Source: Lottia gigantea | Lineage: Eukaryota > Mollusca > Gastropoda > Lottiidae | Reading direction: 5' to 3' | Length of the DNA stretch: 64,000 nucleotides | Assembly (NCBI RefSeq): GCF_000327385.1 | Contig: NW_008710049.1 | Location: 3,970,293-4,034,292 of the forward strand | Shown here: positions 49,963 to 61,665 of the stretch, piece by piece | How the letters are laid out: every line of letters starts with the position of its first letter | How positions within the stretch are numbered: the stretch's first letter is position 1 | Made by a program: the position numbers and the translations under genes | Notes under the pieces: model-generated | The model's database searches: none | Seen by the model: the letters and a program-made list of their open reading frames with translations, nothing else | What the model was told of the DNA's origin: nothing

Positions 49963-52099
49963 TTTATAGCTGTCCTAAGATTTTTGATATATCCCATAAT
50001 ACTATAAGTAAAAGAGGTAGCAAACTACTAATTGCCCATTGCATCAGCTAATATCGTTTGCAACTGGTTTCAGTTTGCAAACCTTTTAAACACCTTTGAA
50101 CTCAGCCCATCATAAGCAAAGCGAAGGAGGTCAAAAGTCTAATATTATTTGAATCATGTCACACCATTACTTACATTTTGAAAAATTTCCAAGAGGCCTC
50201 TTACTTAGCCTACTTAGAAGCTTAAGTACCCAAACAGTAAACACAGGGCTTTCAGTGTCTCTAACTAATAGATCATCATATAAAACTGAAATTTGGTTAA
50301 CAATTTATTTAGTAAAATGTTACTAGTGATTGTTTATGGTGGCGTTAAAAGCTCACACATTAATATATCTTAACCTTTGACAAGATCATCACATTAATAT
50401 TCTCCTATGATATCTAACACAACTTTTATATCAAATCATGAAAAATGACTAGAAATATAACCCGTTGAACCGAGTTGGAATGTTTTTGGGTTTATCTTTA
50501 GCTTCGGTATTCATTTGGGGAGTTCTCTTACTTAACTCTTGACCTCTCAGAAACATGTATCAGCACATAATATAAGCTTTGTTTTGGTTCAAATTCAAGA
50601 ACACTTCACTCAATCAAAATTGAGACTAAAAGTTGTATGGTAATGGACTCATTCAGATAGGAATACCTTTTGAGAAGGTGTTTTGAAAAAAGTAAGCATG
50701 GTCTGCTTTTTGTGCAATACCCGCCATTACTATATAAGTCAACATCATGAGACACAACCAGATCAATTCATCCTCGATCTCATGCAGAAAGGTGGCATTT
50801 TATTTCAGTAATCTGTACTCTCATGAACCCACATCCCCATGGACTTCCTTTTTATCATTAAGATTTGTGTAAATCTGTAAAAGAGCACCAGGAGAGCATC
50901 AACATAAGCTTCTGATTTATATCACTGTTTCCACTCCTAAAAAATTCCCAAAGGACTAAAAGTAGAATATATGAGCATCATAATCTCTGGACTGATGAGG
51001 ATTTGATGAAAACATCAATATTGTGTCTGAGTGATAATACCCAGTCTATTTATAGATCTTTATGATTGAATTCCACCAGGGCAGAAACTCCATTCATTGT
51101 TTCCACTGTGTTATAAATTATGAATGAAGTGAGTAAGTAAGGTATTAACTCTGGACCCAATGGTCTATTAAGAAGCTTTGTGAATGAAAGCCGAAAATCA
51201 ATAAACTTGGTTACAATGCAATGAATGGAAAAATGTAAATTCTGGGCACGAAACAATGACAAGCTTTCAGGCATTTACAACATCCGTTTTAAGTTCACAT
51301 TAGCATTTTCCAGCGATTTTATTTAAAAAAAACTTTTTTTGAAAGGGATTGTAATGAAGTGTTCTAAAACTTTTATGTGTTCTGAAAAATCCATCTTATT
51401 TCAAGTTCGACATCTGCGTTTCTTGCAATTCCACTTACACTAAGCCTTTCATGACATTATTCTTGTGAAGGCCTTCAGATATTGTTAGCAACTTTTGTGA
51501 TAGTGACCTTATAAAATGCTTTTTGGTATAACACATCTGACTGAAAATTAGATGCTTGCAGAAATACTGATCAGTTTTAGAAACCCTTTTTACAATCCCT
51601 TTAAACATTTCATAAATTTGCAATCAATAAACTATGACCTACACTATGTACTGTTAACAAAACGATGGTTTAAAACAAAACCAAACACATTTAGATCACA
51701 TTCATTCAAGTGGTATATCTGATGGCAATATGTAACTAGTTATCAACTTGACAAATAAAAGAATCCTCAATAGCTAATTATTGTTATATTATTTTGGTGT
51801 CTAAAATAAGAAAGACATCTGATGTTCACATTGTATTTTTTTTCTTTTTTATCTAAATTAAGAAACATGATTCAGATTATTTTGAGACATGAAAGCTATT
51901 TATAGTTGCCTACAAGGAATAATATATATGTGAAATTTAAAAATAGATGGTAGTGGATAAAATCCAGAACAAGTGAGTAGGGAGCTGGTGGAAAGAATGG
52001 TGGTTGGGTTTTAATTACAAATAAAGCAAAAGGTTTTATACAATACATTAGATAGCTTGCCAGCCAAGGTAATATATGCCTACTGGCATATTAAACCTA
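49963..52099. other. Non-coding stretch
   Basis: Short minus-strand frames at 51050-51274 and 51435-51623 show no domain. Confidence 0.5.
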
Positions 52100-52320
52100 C
52101 AGTCATACACTTCTTTTTGAACTTTTTGAGATGATACTATATAATATTACCAAGTTTTATGGAAATCCAGCAAGAATCGTGCATTCAAAATTGAATGTGT
52201 TTTCAAGGGCAATAACTCATACTAAATATAATTTACCATGGGGTTAATCCTTGTGCGATAAAAAATACTCACACCAAATTTCGTCAAAACTGTTGTCAAA
52301 TTTGGCATGAGACATTTGTC
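52100..52320. repeat. Dispersed repeat of the molluscan GGGCAATAACTC type
   Basis: Contains CCAAGTTTTATGGAAATCC, TTTTCAAGGGCAATAACTCA and CACCAAATTTCGTCAAAAC in that order. Sequences pairing a GGGCAATAACTC word with a CCAAATTT(C/G)-GT-AAA word are, to my knowledge, widespread in mollusc genomes. No second copy is in the window, so both the family and the taxonomic reading rest on recall. Confidence 0.45.
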
Positions 52321-52497
52321 TCATTTAAATATTCTCGTTACAGAACTGTGGTAGATATGTAAACCTGTAACATGATATAAATGTAATGTTAGAGCTCTGA
52401 ACTGGTAAAAGCCATGGATCAATCAAGACCTTCATTGGATCATTAAATAAGCCATTATGAATCGCAATTTGTGATGCAAAGCCTCTGAAATTAAACC

Positions 52498-52550
52498 CTG
52501 ACAGAATTCCACACTCATCTGACTTTCCCACACCTTTGATCATTCAAGAG
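52498..52550. repeat. Short interspersed repeat, family 5, copy 1
   Basis: AATTCCACACTCATCTGACT followed by TTCCCACACCTTTGATCATT is nearly identical to the 55.19-kb segment. Only about 35 bp are clearly shared, so the element extent is unknown. Confidence 0.5.
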
Positions 52551-52812
52551 TTGATAGTTCAGAACATAATTCAAACAGTATCCTTGTCTTTCTAGTATCA
52601 TTTGTAATATAACAGAAACAATGATTAAACACTAATTAACTCTGAATTCATGCTGTATTTATATGCATGTGGGTGTATCAATAAAAGACATAAACAGTAA
52701 TGATACTTAATTTGGAGATAATTAAATGCACAGCTTGTAACTTCATAGAATTTCACATTAATGAGGTATGTTTTTAATATACTTATCATAAAAGGCCAAG
52801 TATAATTTGTAA

Positions 52813-53079
52813 TTAAAGGCTACATAAAGTTTTTTCAAGTTGGGAAATTATAATATATTGCGGTCCCCAATGATGAAAAATTGCGTCAGTAAACGAAAAC
52901 ATCTCACGAACGAAGTCATGAGGGGTGCAATGAACGTCCACCAAATCATTAGACCCCAAATGGAGGTAAACCAAATCGACTGCGGCAAACACAAACAGGT
53001 TCTCGTACTGGCACCGATGCCATAGACCAGTCAGGGTTTGCACTATACAAGCACCTTGACTATTCAGCCATCTTGACAT
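52813..53079 (-). pseudogene. SGNH/GDSL-hydrolase-like fragment (fossil)
   Basis: An 88-codon minus-strand frame contains DLVYLHLGSNDL (about residues 35-46), which resembles the Gx(S/T)ND block of SGNH-fold hydrolases. It is followed about 30 residues on by a hydrophobic strand (GPQYIIISQLEK) at the distance expected for the next core strand of that fold. The nucleophile region and the C-terminal catalytic part are not recognisable, so this is at most a piece of the roughly 180-residue domain. Proteins of this kind occur both as animal genes and inside some mobile elements; I cannot say which this was. It looks broken and old. Confidence 0.35.
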
Positions 53080-53696
53080 GGAAAAAGTTACACAAATGTG
53101 AATTGAATATAACCAATTACGTCGGAATACAAAGTAAAAGATGCAAGAAGATATAAGAAAACAAAACCCAACACTGTATTCTGTCGCTAAATTTCGCTAA
53201 ATAGGTTTTCTAAGCTGTACATACTATTAGAGGATGTTTTGTGGCTTTGTCAGATCTAACATCTGATGCAAAAAGAAGCCAAATATTGATAAAAAGTTTA
53301 AAACCCTTTACATGCCCTTTAACTCTGATTTTAGACTGTATTTTAGAGGTATTTAAAATTATACCATGTAAAACACTGCATATTTTGAATTTAACATGTT
53401 CACCTGTCATAACTTTCAAAATATAGAAGAATCATTGACATTTCTTAATTTTTTCATATTTAAGAAAGTTACAGGCTGTCAATTATCACAATATCTTGTC
53501 TGTTGTGAAGTATTTTCCTAAGAACCATTGAGAGAAGCATTAATTAAAGTTTATTGACAACTGTAGCAGAATCTAAACAGTTTTATAGGTTATGTGTAAT
53601 TGGAACCTGTTTATTTAGACACTGAAGACAATATTATTAGAATGGAGACAAGGGTCCTTCACATTGGCTCAATGATTTTCCTGTTTGACGCAATAA

Positions 53697-53860
53697 TTAA
53701 ATGGATAGATTTGCCATCCGTTCAACCAATCTTACCTTAGTCCCAGAAAGGGTAATTTTTGCTAAGCTAATCAGTAATAGTATTCACAGCTCACCGCCGA
53801 AATTTGAGCCTTCAACTTCGAGTGTATCTGGAAGTTTAACAAAAAAGACTTGTCCTTTAA
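53697..53860 (+). mobile_element. TTAA-flanked MITE, family 3 (shortened copy)
   Basis: Left TTAAATGGATAGATTTGCCA, then TCCGTTCAACCAATCTTACC, GCTAAGCTAATCAGTAATAG, TTCACAGCTCACCGCCGAAA and right CTTGTCCTTTAA. Same order as 5156-5435, but only about 164 bp long, so part of the interior is missing. Confidence 0.65.
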
Positions 53861-55177
53861 AGGATGGTTATAGAATCTAAAAAGAAGTTAAATATGACAT
53901 GAAACTTTGTGGTTATAGAAGTTAATTTAGGAAAATAATCTAAAAGGAAATTGATTTGTTACTACTGCTGTTTTCTAGACTCAAGCATTCAATGTACCAA
54001 TGTTTCCTTTTCTGCACTCTTGAGTTGACTGTGTCTTACACTGTTCTTTATGGGATGTGCTGTAGAACAGTCAATAAGAATTTGAAGTCATTGCTTGGTT
54101 TTGTCTAAGTGTGGTGGCTCTTATCCCAGCCTAGGGACCTGAAATAGGTCATTTTTTCTTCATTATTTGAGTCGACCCAGCTGGAAATGAATAATTCTAA
54201 AGCAAAATTCTGGTAAACAAGATCCACATGAAAGAAAATTGTTATATGAAAACAATGGTTATTTTCTTCCAGTATCTGATAGATAATACAATTCCAGTGT
54301 GACCTCACCTTGAGGGTTTTGACTTGAAAGAAAGTAAACCTTCTTCAGACTCTCTATAGATCTAATTATTATCAGATCACCAGAGCCGAACCCTCAGATG
54401 ACCTTCAACAATATTGTCTACAATAACTTAGTAACAGACAGGAAGTGCTGAGTAGTTCTGAATTAAGTACAATACACTTTGACATGGAATGAACAATTTC
54501 TTGGAAGAAAAAAATCTATAATGACTTTCCTTGAGAAAGTTGTTACAACAATGTTGAATAGAAACAGTATTATTCAACTTTAATAAGAAGATAAAGAAGA
54601 GGCTTTAGGGACTACAGGTCAATAAAGTTGTTTGAAAGTTTTAGTTGTTGGAAATACCAAGTCTGTCTCCTATTTCAAGTTTAAAGATATAACTGCCAGC
54701 AATATTATCAATGGCTGGTAAAAATCAGCATGTTTCAGACCAAATGAAATGACCCACATCTTCATCATATTCATTTTGACCACAAAGATACTCTCTGTAG
54801 CTTTGGACATTCAGGGTAGATTTTATGGAGCATGGCATAGATCTTTATTGGACTATTTTACACAATTAAAAGTAAAAGTATAGTATGTTTCTTAGCATTT
54901 GCCTGCCTCATTGATAACTTTAAGTGGAATTGCATGCATTTTGTGATAAAGTCAGCTATTTTTTTTTCAAATGTAAGTAAGATAGCCCAAGATCTAATTT
55001 CACAAAACCTAGAATTCAATGTCATATGACTTCATTCGAGATGGTTGCTCACGGCTATCTCAATATACAAGCTTGTTAGACACAACAAATTACAAATAAA
55101 CTCAAGGTTGATAAGAAATAATCAAATATCATGATAATCAGGATTCTGCACTTGGCATGAAATTCTATTGACAATTT
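53861..55177. other. Non-coding stretch
   Basis: Nothing recognised. One 67-codon minus-strand frame at 54105-54308. Confidence 0.5.
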
Positions 55178-55222
55178 ACACAGGATTCCACATTCATCTG
55201 ACTTTCCCACACTTTTGATAAT
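55178..55222. repeat. Short interspersed repeat, family 5, copy 2
   Basis: GATTCCACATTCATCTGACT followed by TTCCCACACTTTTGAT, matching the segment near 52507 with about three changes. Confidence 0.5.
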
Positions 55223-57618
55223 GAACGCCCAAGTTTTCTATCTATGATACTGTCTACAGTAATTTTATAATGAACTTTTGGAAGCTATACATCTATTTTT
55301 AACGTCCTTGATTCGATAACGAATATTTTCAGTTTATTTTTGGCACTAAATGGGTTTAGAATTAATGGTTTTAAATGTGGAAAGAAATTTGATTATAGTG
55401 TCATTATGATCTTGCCAAGGTTTGAAATATTTCGTGACCTAGTGTAGGCGTTTGATAATTCAATAAATATTGTAGATTTAAGTTCAGGTTTATTCCGATA
55501 AACAATAGTTCAAATATTGAGTTAGTCATATTTGCATTCAAACCAGACCTAGCTGAAATCTGTCATTGATTTGTATTGAAATTTACATGAACAGGATATC
55601 ACATTCCATGATGCATCTAAACCCTTACAGAGAATCCGCACATCTCAAATTTAGTAATACACCATCATATGAACAGCAACCAATAATATGCTCTGGGAAT
55701 GAAGAGAGTCGAAGAATAATAATGCAATACATTCACTTAAAATTACTCTTCAAGACGCCCGATGCCACTTTTCTTTCTGAAATACTTCCTCATATCAAAA
55801 GTTATGGAGCTGCTACCAATATATTGCAAATGTTTTTTGGATATCAGGTTTCATTTTGCAGTTCGGATCATTTTCTCTCTTTTTGTATTATTAGGCATAA
55901 CTTTTCTTTGAAGAAAAAGACATCCTATCAAAGCAGGTCTTACATTCATTAAATACAGATTTTATCTAAGCTCTTGAAACTTGTATCCAAAGGTTTTTAA
56001 GTATTTCAATAAAATATGTTTAAACTAAAACAAAATTAAATATTTTACATTAAATTTTCCATTAGAACCATGAAATTTTCCACTTTTTCTTTTTGTGTGT
56101 GGGAGAGTTCAATAATTAATCCCAGTGTTTCTGTTTTTCAACAAAAATTCTAACCACGAATAGAGTAACAGTTTTTTCAACCAACGTCTCATGCATGTCA
56201 ACCTTAAAATGTTCCTGTTGCCTACAGAAGAAGAGAGGCATAAACAAATCTCAGAAATATTCTGACAAGGTCAAGTATTGGAATGCAAAATAAGGAGGCG
56301 AAGTCTATTTTTATAACTTTGACAAATCTTTCACATCAAGAAATAGTTGACAGTAAAATGAATGTAATACATTTCAGGTCAGCTGATGAGAATAGAGGTT
56401 AATACAAGTTTTATTAAGACATATTAGAAAGTAGTTAAGTGCTCTGTCAACCCAAGTGAAAATCGATGTAGAATTCAATATCTACAAAAAAATCAGTAAT
56501 GAGTAAAAAAAAGAACACGTCCATTGAAGTTATTTAATGACTTAACTAGGCTCTGACTCAGTCAACCATTAGTTATCAATGCTTCCATGCCAGATAGATT
56601 CGTCTTTATTTAGTCAGCACACGTAACTAAATCTGTCAAGTTAACATCATTAGAGTTGGATGTATATCAGTCTCAAGTAGTTTTTAGTATTGAATTTAAA
56701 TGTATGAGCTAAGTTCAATACAAACTAGTCTCATCAATGAGAAATAAAACTCTAAATTATACACTGTTAGATCATTTTTTTAGTTGGCAATAATGTTTTA
56801 ATTTTCTTACGCCTTAAAGGTAACATTCCTTGGTGATATTTTAAGATGAAAATAATATTCACTATAATTCAATTGATTTCTATGTATTTCTCATCTTTCC
56901 ATCCTGAAAAATTGCTAACACTTTCTCTTACTAAGTCAAATTTTCCAAATGTAAAATTGATAATTGGTTCCCAATCACAGCCGTGCGGAACTGGAAACCG
57001 GAGCACCGGATTAACGGTTACTTTTACATAGTAAATATTCCGTGGGCTTGACTCAGCCCAATAGAAAGTTCGACTTCAAACATCTAAATTGGACATTACA
57101 AGAAAGTGTAAATAATAATATTGATGATCTCTGAATTTATGATCTGACATTTTCTTGCTGTGCATAAATATTTCTGCTCTAATATAATACATATATCAAA
57201 TTTGTACCACCTACAAGTTTATAGTATTCATCAAAAAACTTCAATAAATATGGAAATTTGGTCACATTTCAATAATACTGGCACAAAATGGATTAATAAT
57301 TGTTTGATATTTGTGATGATCTTGTCCAATTACTCAAGTCAATATGTCTAGCTTGGGAATCAATGGTTCAGTATTGACTATCTGGGCCTAAACATAGTTT
57401 GATGTCAGTAACATTTACTTACAGCTCAAGATCTGATACTGAGAGAATAGTTTGTTGACATTAGGACTGGAAAGAAGATACTTTCAAACATTTTCAGACA
57501 TTTGATAATAGTAAAATAGCCCTAAGCCCTTCAACAAAATCAGGAATGATTGTAGAATATTTGGCATTGGCAGTCTTGGGTTAGTGGGTTAGTGTGCAGG
57601 TGATCCCGATTGTTTGAC
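55223..57618. other. Non-coding stretch with one unrecognised open frame
   Basis: A 128-codon plus-strand frame (55566-55952) has no recognisable domain; its second half is Phe/Ser/Ile-rich as expected of A+T-rich DNA. I do not support it as a gene. Other frames here are around 60 codons. Confidence 0.5.
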
Positions 57619-58170
57619 CTTGCCTTAAGGTCAACCCACTACCTAGCCTAAACATCAAACCAATACCTAGTCTAAATGTCAAACCAATACCTAGCCTAAA
57701 CGATAAACCAATACCTAGCCTTAAGGTCAAACCAATACCTAGCCTAAACGATAAACCAATACCTAGCCTTAAGGTCAAACCAATACCTAGCCTAAACGTC
57801 AAACCAATACCTAGCCTAAACGTCAAACCACTACCTAGCCTAAACATCAAACCAATACCAAGCCTAAATGTCAAACCAATACCTAGCCTAAATGTCAAAC
57901 CAATACCTAGCCTAAATGTCAAACAAAAACCTAGCCTAAACGTCAAACCAATACCAAGCCCTAAGGTCAAACCAAAACCTGGCCTTAAGATCAAACCAAT
58001 ACCTAGCCTTAAGGTCAAACCAATACCTAGCCTAAACGTCAAACCAATACCTAGCCTTAAGGTCAAACCAATACCTAGCCTTAAGGTCAAACCAATACCT
58101 AGCCTTGAGGTCAACCCAATACCTGGCCTTAACGTCAAACCAATACCTAGCCTTAACGTCAACCCAATAG
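57619..58170. repeat. 24-bp satellite/minisatellite, about 23 units
   Basis: The unit is of the form CCAATACCTAGCCTTAAGGT followed by CAAA. The span of 552 bp equals 23 x 24, so the period is strict. Two main variants alternate irregularly, one with CCTTAAGGTC and one with CCTAAACGTC or CCTAAATGTC; rarer units carry CGATAA. As 24 is a multiple of three, a 193-codon minus-strand frame (57581-58162) runs through it encoding an octapeptide repeat of the type LGIGLTFR. A second frame is also open over several units (WFDVKARY type). Two open frames in one array argue against coding. Confidence 0.95.
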
Positions 58171-58633
58171 AATACCAGAAACATTACGTGCTCACTACAT
58201 TCCAGTAGCTCTGCAGAATGCTGCAAGAGGCGCCCCACTCCGTATAAAAGATTCCCAAGTGTGCACTGACTACACGTTCAGATAATTTGACATGAAAAAT
58301 CTTAAGATGTTCTGTCAAAAGATCAGACATCGGACAGATGAAGGATTAACAATTCTTTAGGCTTTTAGTCAGTCTGAAAGTTCTTCATATTAATCTTACA
58401 TTCAATGATTCTATTGTTAGGTTCAGACTTGAAATGATAATACCTGCTTTACAATGTCAAGTAATTTAATGTCCTCTTACAGTCTGGGAATTCCTTCAAT
58501 AAATACCATAATTTATCTAAAAGTAACATGTGTTTGTTCAGAAACAGACTTCTGAAATTTACGACTTTTTTTTTTATGTCAACCATGGTTTTCCAAGAAA
58601 AAAAAAAAAAAAAAATTATTTTTCTCTGAGTTT
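58171..58633. other. Spacer between the two satellites
   Basis: Unique-looking sequence with a T run (58566-58575) and an 18-A run (58598-58615) just before the second array. CCGTATAAAAG near 58238 is a TATA-like word with nothing else promoter-like around it. Confidence 0.6.
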
Positions 58634-59645
58634 GCAACCAGACGTTATGTGTTATATTTGTTTCCATTACCTTGCCTTAAGGTCAACCAGACGTTATGTG
58701 TTATACTTGTTTCCAATACCTAGCCTTAAGGTCAACCAGACGTTATGTGTTATACTTGTTTCCAATACCTAGCCTTAAGGTCAACCAGACGTTATGTGTT
58801 ATACTTGTTTCCAATACCTAGCCTTAAGGTCAACCAGACGTTATGTGTTATACTTGTTTCCAATACCTAGCCTTAAGGTCAACCAGACGTTATGTGTTAT
58901 ATTTGTTTCCATTACCTTGCCTTAAGGTCAACCAGACGTTATGTGTTATACTTGTTTCCAATACCTAGCCTTAAGGTCAACCAGACGTTATGTGTTATAT
59001 TTGTTTCCAATACCTAGCCTTAAGGTCAACCAGACGTTATGTGTTATATTTGTTTCCATTACCTTGCCTTAAGGTCAACCAGACATTATGTGTTATATTT
59101 GTTTCCAATACCTAGCCTTAAGGTCAACCAGACGTTATGTGTTATACTTGTTTCCAATACCTAGCCTTAAGGTCAACCAGACGTTATGTGTTATATTTGT
59201 TTCCATTACCTTGCCTTAAGGTCAACCAGACATTATGTGTTATATTTGTTTCCAATACCTAGCCTTAAGGTCAACCAGACGTTATGTGTTATACTTGTTT
59301 CCAATACCTAGCCTTAAGGTCAACCAGACGTTATGTGTTATATTTGTTTCCATTACCTTGCCTTAAGGTCAACCAGACGTTATGTGTTATATTTGATTCC
59401 ATTACCTTGCCTTAAGGTCAACCAGACGTTATGTGTTATATTTGTTTCCATTACCTTGCCTTAAGGTCAACCAGACGTTATGTGTTATATTTGTTTCCAA
59501 TACCTAGCCTTAAGGTCAACCAGACGTTATGTGTTATATTTGTTTCCAATACCTAGCCTTAAGGTCAACCAGACGTTATGTGTTATACTTGTTTCCAATA
59601 CCTAGCCTTAAGGTCAACCAGACGTTATGTGTTATACTTATTTCC
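58634..59645. repeat. 49-bp satellite array, about 20-21 units, with local higher-order structure
   Basis: The unit starts GGTCAACCAGACGTTATGTG and continues TTATACTTGTTTCC, AATACCTAGCCTTAA. Starts fall every 49 bp (58681, 58730, 58779, 58828, 58877, 58926 and onward). Type A has TATACTTG with AATACCTAG, type B has TATATTTG with ATTACCTTG, and type C has TATATTTG with AATACCTAG, some with ACATTATG. By eye the order from 59024 is B C A B C A B, a 147-bp three-unit step, while the left end is mostly A and the right end mixed B and C. Half of each unit (CCAATACCTAGCCTTAAGGT plus CAAC) is the 24-bp unit of the array just upstream. Confidence 0.95.
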
Positions 59646-60284
59646 TCAAGAACTTATTAATTCAGATTTGAACTATTATGTTGTTAAGACATTTAACTTA
59701 GGATGATTTCAGTGTTCCAGTCATCTGATTGGTCAATCAATCAAATTGTTTTTATTTTACTTCTATTATTATCAAATCAAATGATTGCATGTCTAGATTT
59801 CATCTTCGTGAAGTTTTCAGGATTTACTCTGTTGCTGTGTACTTTATATTAATTATTTTAAGTTTAAGTTTTCTTTGCTCATATCAGAAAAAGCATTTTT
59901 TTTCAAAGAGTTTGGTTAATCTGTTCAACCACAAGTAGCAGTCAGTAAAATTATATTAATTGTATACGGATTCACTAATTTACTGGAGTCCTGTTGCAAA
60001 GACTATGTTAAAATCCTATTCCACCTGGAAACCCAACCTCACCAGCTACAACCCTACACTTTTCAATATTCAGTGTAAACATGATTCTGGTGTATAATGA
60101 AGTTACAGACAGACTCCAATAACAACAGTAACATTATTATTTCTTTACTAAATCTCTTTACCATAACATTTATTTCTTAATGTAATATAAATAGTTATTC
60201 TTATAAAATAGTTATTTTTACAAACTTTTCTTCTAACAAACTTAAAGAATGAAACAAAGAGCCATTTGTTACATAATAACAACT
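59646..60284. other. Non-coding stretch
   Basis: A 69-codon frame at 59729-59938 is unremarkable. Confidence 0.5.
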
Positions 60285-60410
60285 TAGGTTCACAAGGATC
60301 CTTTCTACCAGCTGGTCCTTGGCCAAACCACAGGGAAGTGATGTTTCCCTGATTAGCCGTACCCATTTACAGCTGAGGTCACCTGTTCTCATAGCTAATC
60401 AAGGTTAGAA
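60285..60410 (+). repeat. Interspersed repeat, family 2 (best copy)
   Basis: GGTTCACAAGGATCCTTTCT, ACCAGCTGGTCCTTGGCC, AGTGATGTTTCCCTGATTAG, CCGTACCCATTTACAGCTGA, then AATCAAGGTTAGAAC. It bridges the partial copies at 3.94 kb (5' part) and 42.0 kb (3' part). It contains the palindrome ACCAGCTGGT. The class is unknown. Confidence 0.65.
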
Positions 60411-61398
60411 CAACACAACCCTTAATTATGCAACGTAACCAAGCAAATGACGTCACATTCTATCCCTAGTTTGTCTTTTGAGTTTAATAAACAACCATAG
60501 TTTTTTTCTCAAATCCAGTGATATTATACTTACACAGAGTTATGCCAGATTATAACAATTAGTTCTGTTGATATATATTAGTCATGGGATATTTGAGGTT
60601 CACGGCCTTTAGCACAACATCATTGTCACACACTTTTACCCAGAATATTGTCAAACAGGCTTTAGAAACCGTTTTTGTGTCTTCATCTCAATTCACCTCA
60701 TAGTTAGACATATTGGAAAACTTTGATGGTGTAAAATGTAATTAATTTTGCATGACTGTAAGATTAAAAGACAAAACATATCAAATATCTATTATTGCTC
60801 ATATTTCTGTTTTCCTGTAATCCACTGTACTGTTAATTTGCCTGTATTAACAGCTCTTAATTATTCAGTTTCTGACAATACATAAACCAAGTACTAAAGA
60901 TCCAAACCACAAAAACAAAACCTAAAATCTGTAACAACATATAGACAAAATATTCGTAGCAGCTAATGAAGTTTTCACATGAGGAAGTATATCAATCATA
61001 AGTGAGTAAGTATTTCATAATGAAAAGTGGTATCATGTGTGTAGAAGAGTAAGCATAACACATATATATCAACAGCACTGTCTACAAAGTAAACCATGGA
61101 AAGCAGCCGTAATCATATTAGGATACAAGGTCAATGTGGCTTAAATAGGTTTTCCATTCAATATAAACACCATAATAAAACAATATAATTATACGACAGG
61201 ATGGTAGTGAGTTCAGGCCATTACAGGATTAAGGATAAGTCTTGTCGATTATCTCCAGTAATAGCTCAATATATTACTCTGTTTTAACATTACTGTCATT
61301 TAACTGATGGTGTTTGGTCAGTATTTATTACCGGATAGCATGTTGCAATGTAGTGATTTCCCATTGAGAGTTTATAATTACTAAACAGGGCTTTAGGT
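60411..61398. other. Non-coding stretch
   Basis: Nothing recognised. Confidence 0.5.
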
Positions 61399-61665
61399 GA
61401 AATGATAGAGTGTTAACTCTACTGTGTTCTACTTTTCTCTCACTAATTGGGTTAATAAAGAAGAACAATGACATGCAGGGTGCCCTGGAAGAAATTTTGA
61501 TAGAACAATAGCAATAGTCTACTATTTTCAATTCACAACTGGCACAACCCCTGTTTATTAATTGACAAGAAGCTCTTGCCACTGTCAGGCCAACATCATT
61601 AACAGCAGAAAATCTTGTAAAATATAAGAATCTGAAGGACAGAAGATCTGGGCCTATTGAACCCC
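61399..61665 (+). repeat. Interspersed repeat, family 1 (diverged, near full length)
   Basis: GTGTTCTACTTTTCTCTCAC, AATAAAGAAGAACAATGACA, TGCAGGGTGCCCTGGAAGAA, CAATAGCAATAGTCTAC, CCTGTTTATTAATTGAC, GTCAGGCCAACATCATTAAC and GGGCCTATTGAACCC follow the family order from the 5' to the 3' end. Confidence 0.65.

Noticed and set aside
55566-55952. 128-codon plus-strand frame as a gene
   Set aside because: No domain or motif, and the composition matches random A+T-rich translation.
58571-58615. 18-A run as the tail of a retroposed gene
   Set aside because: No retroposed body or direct repeats are visible beside it, and it sits next to a satellite.
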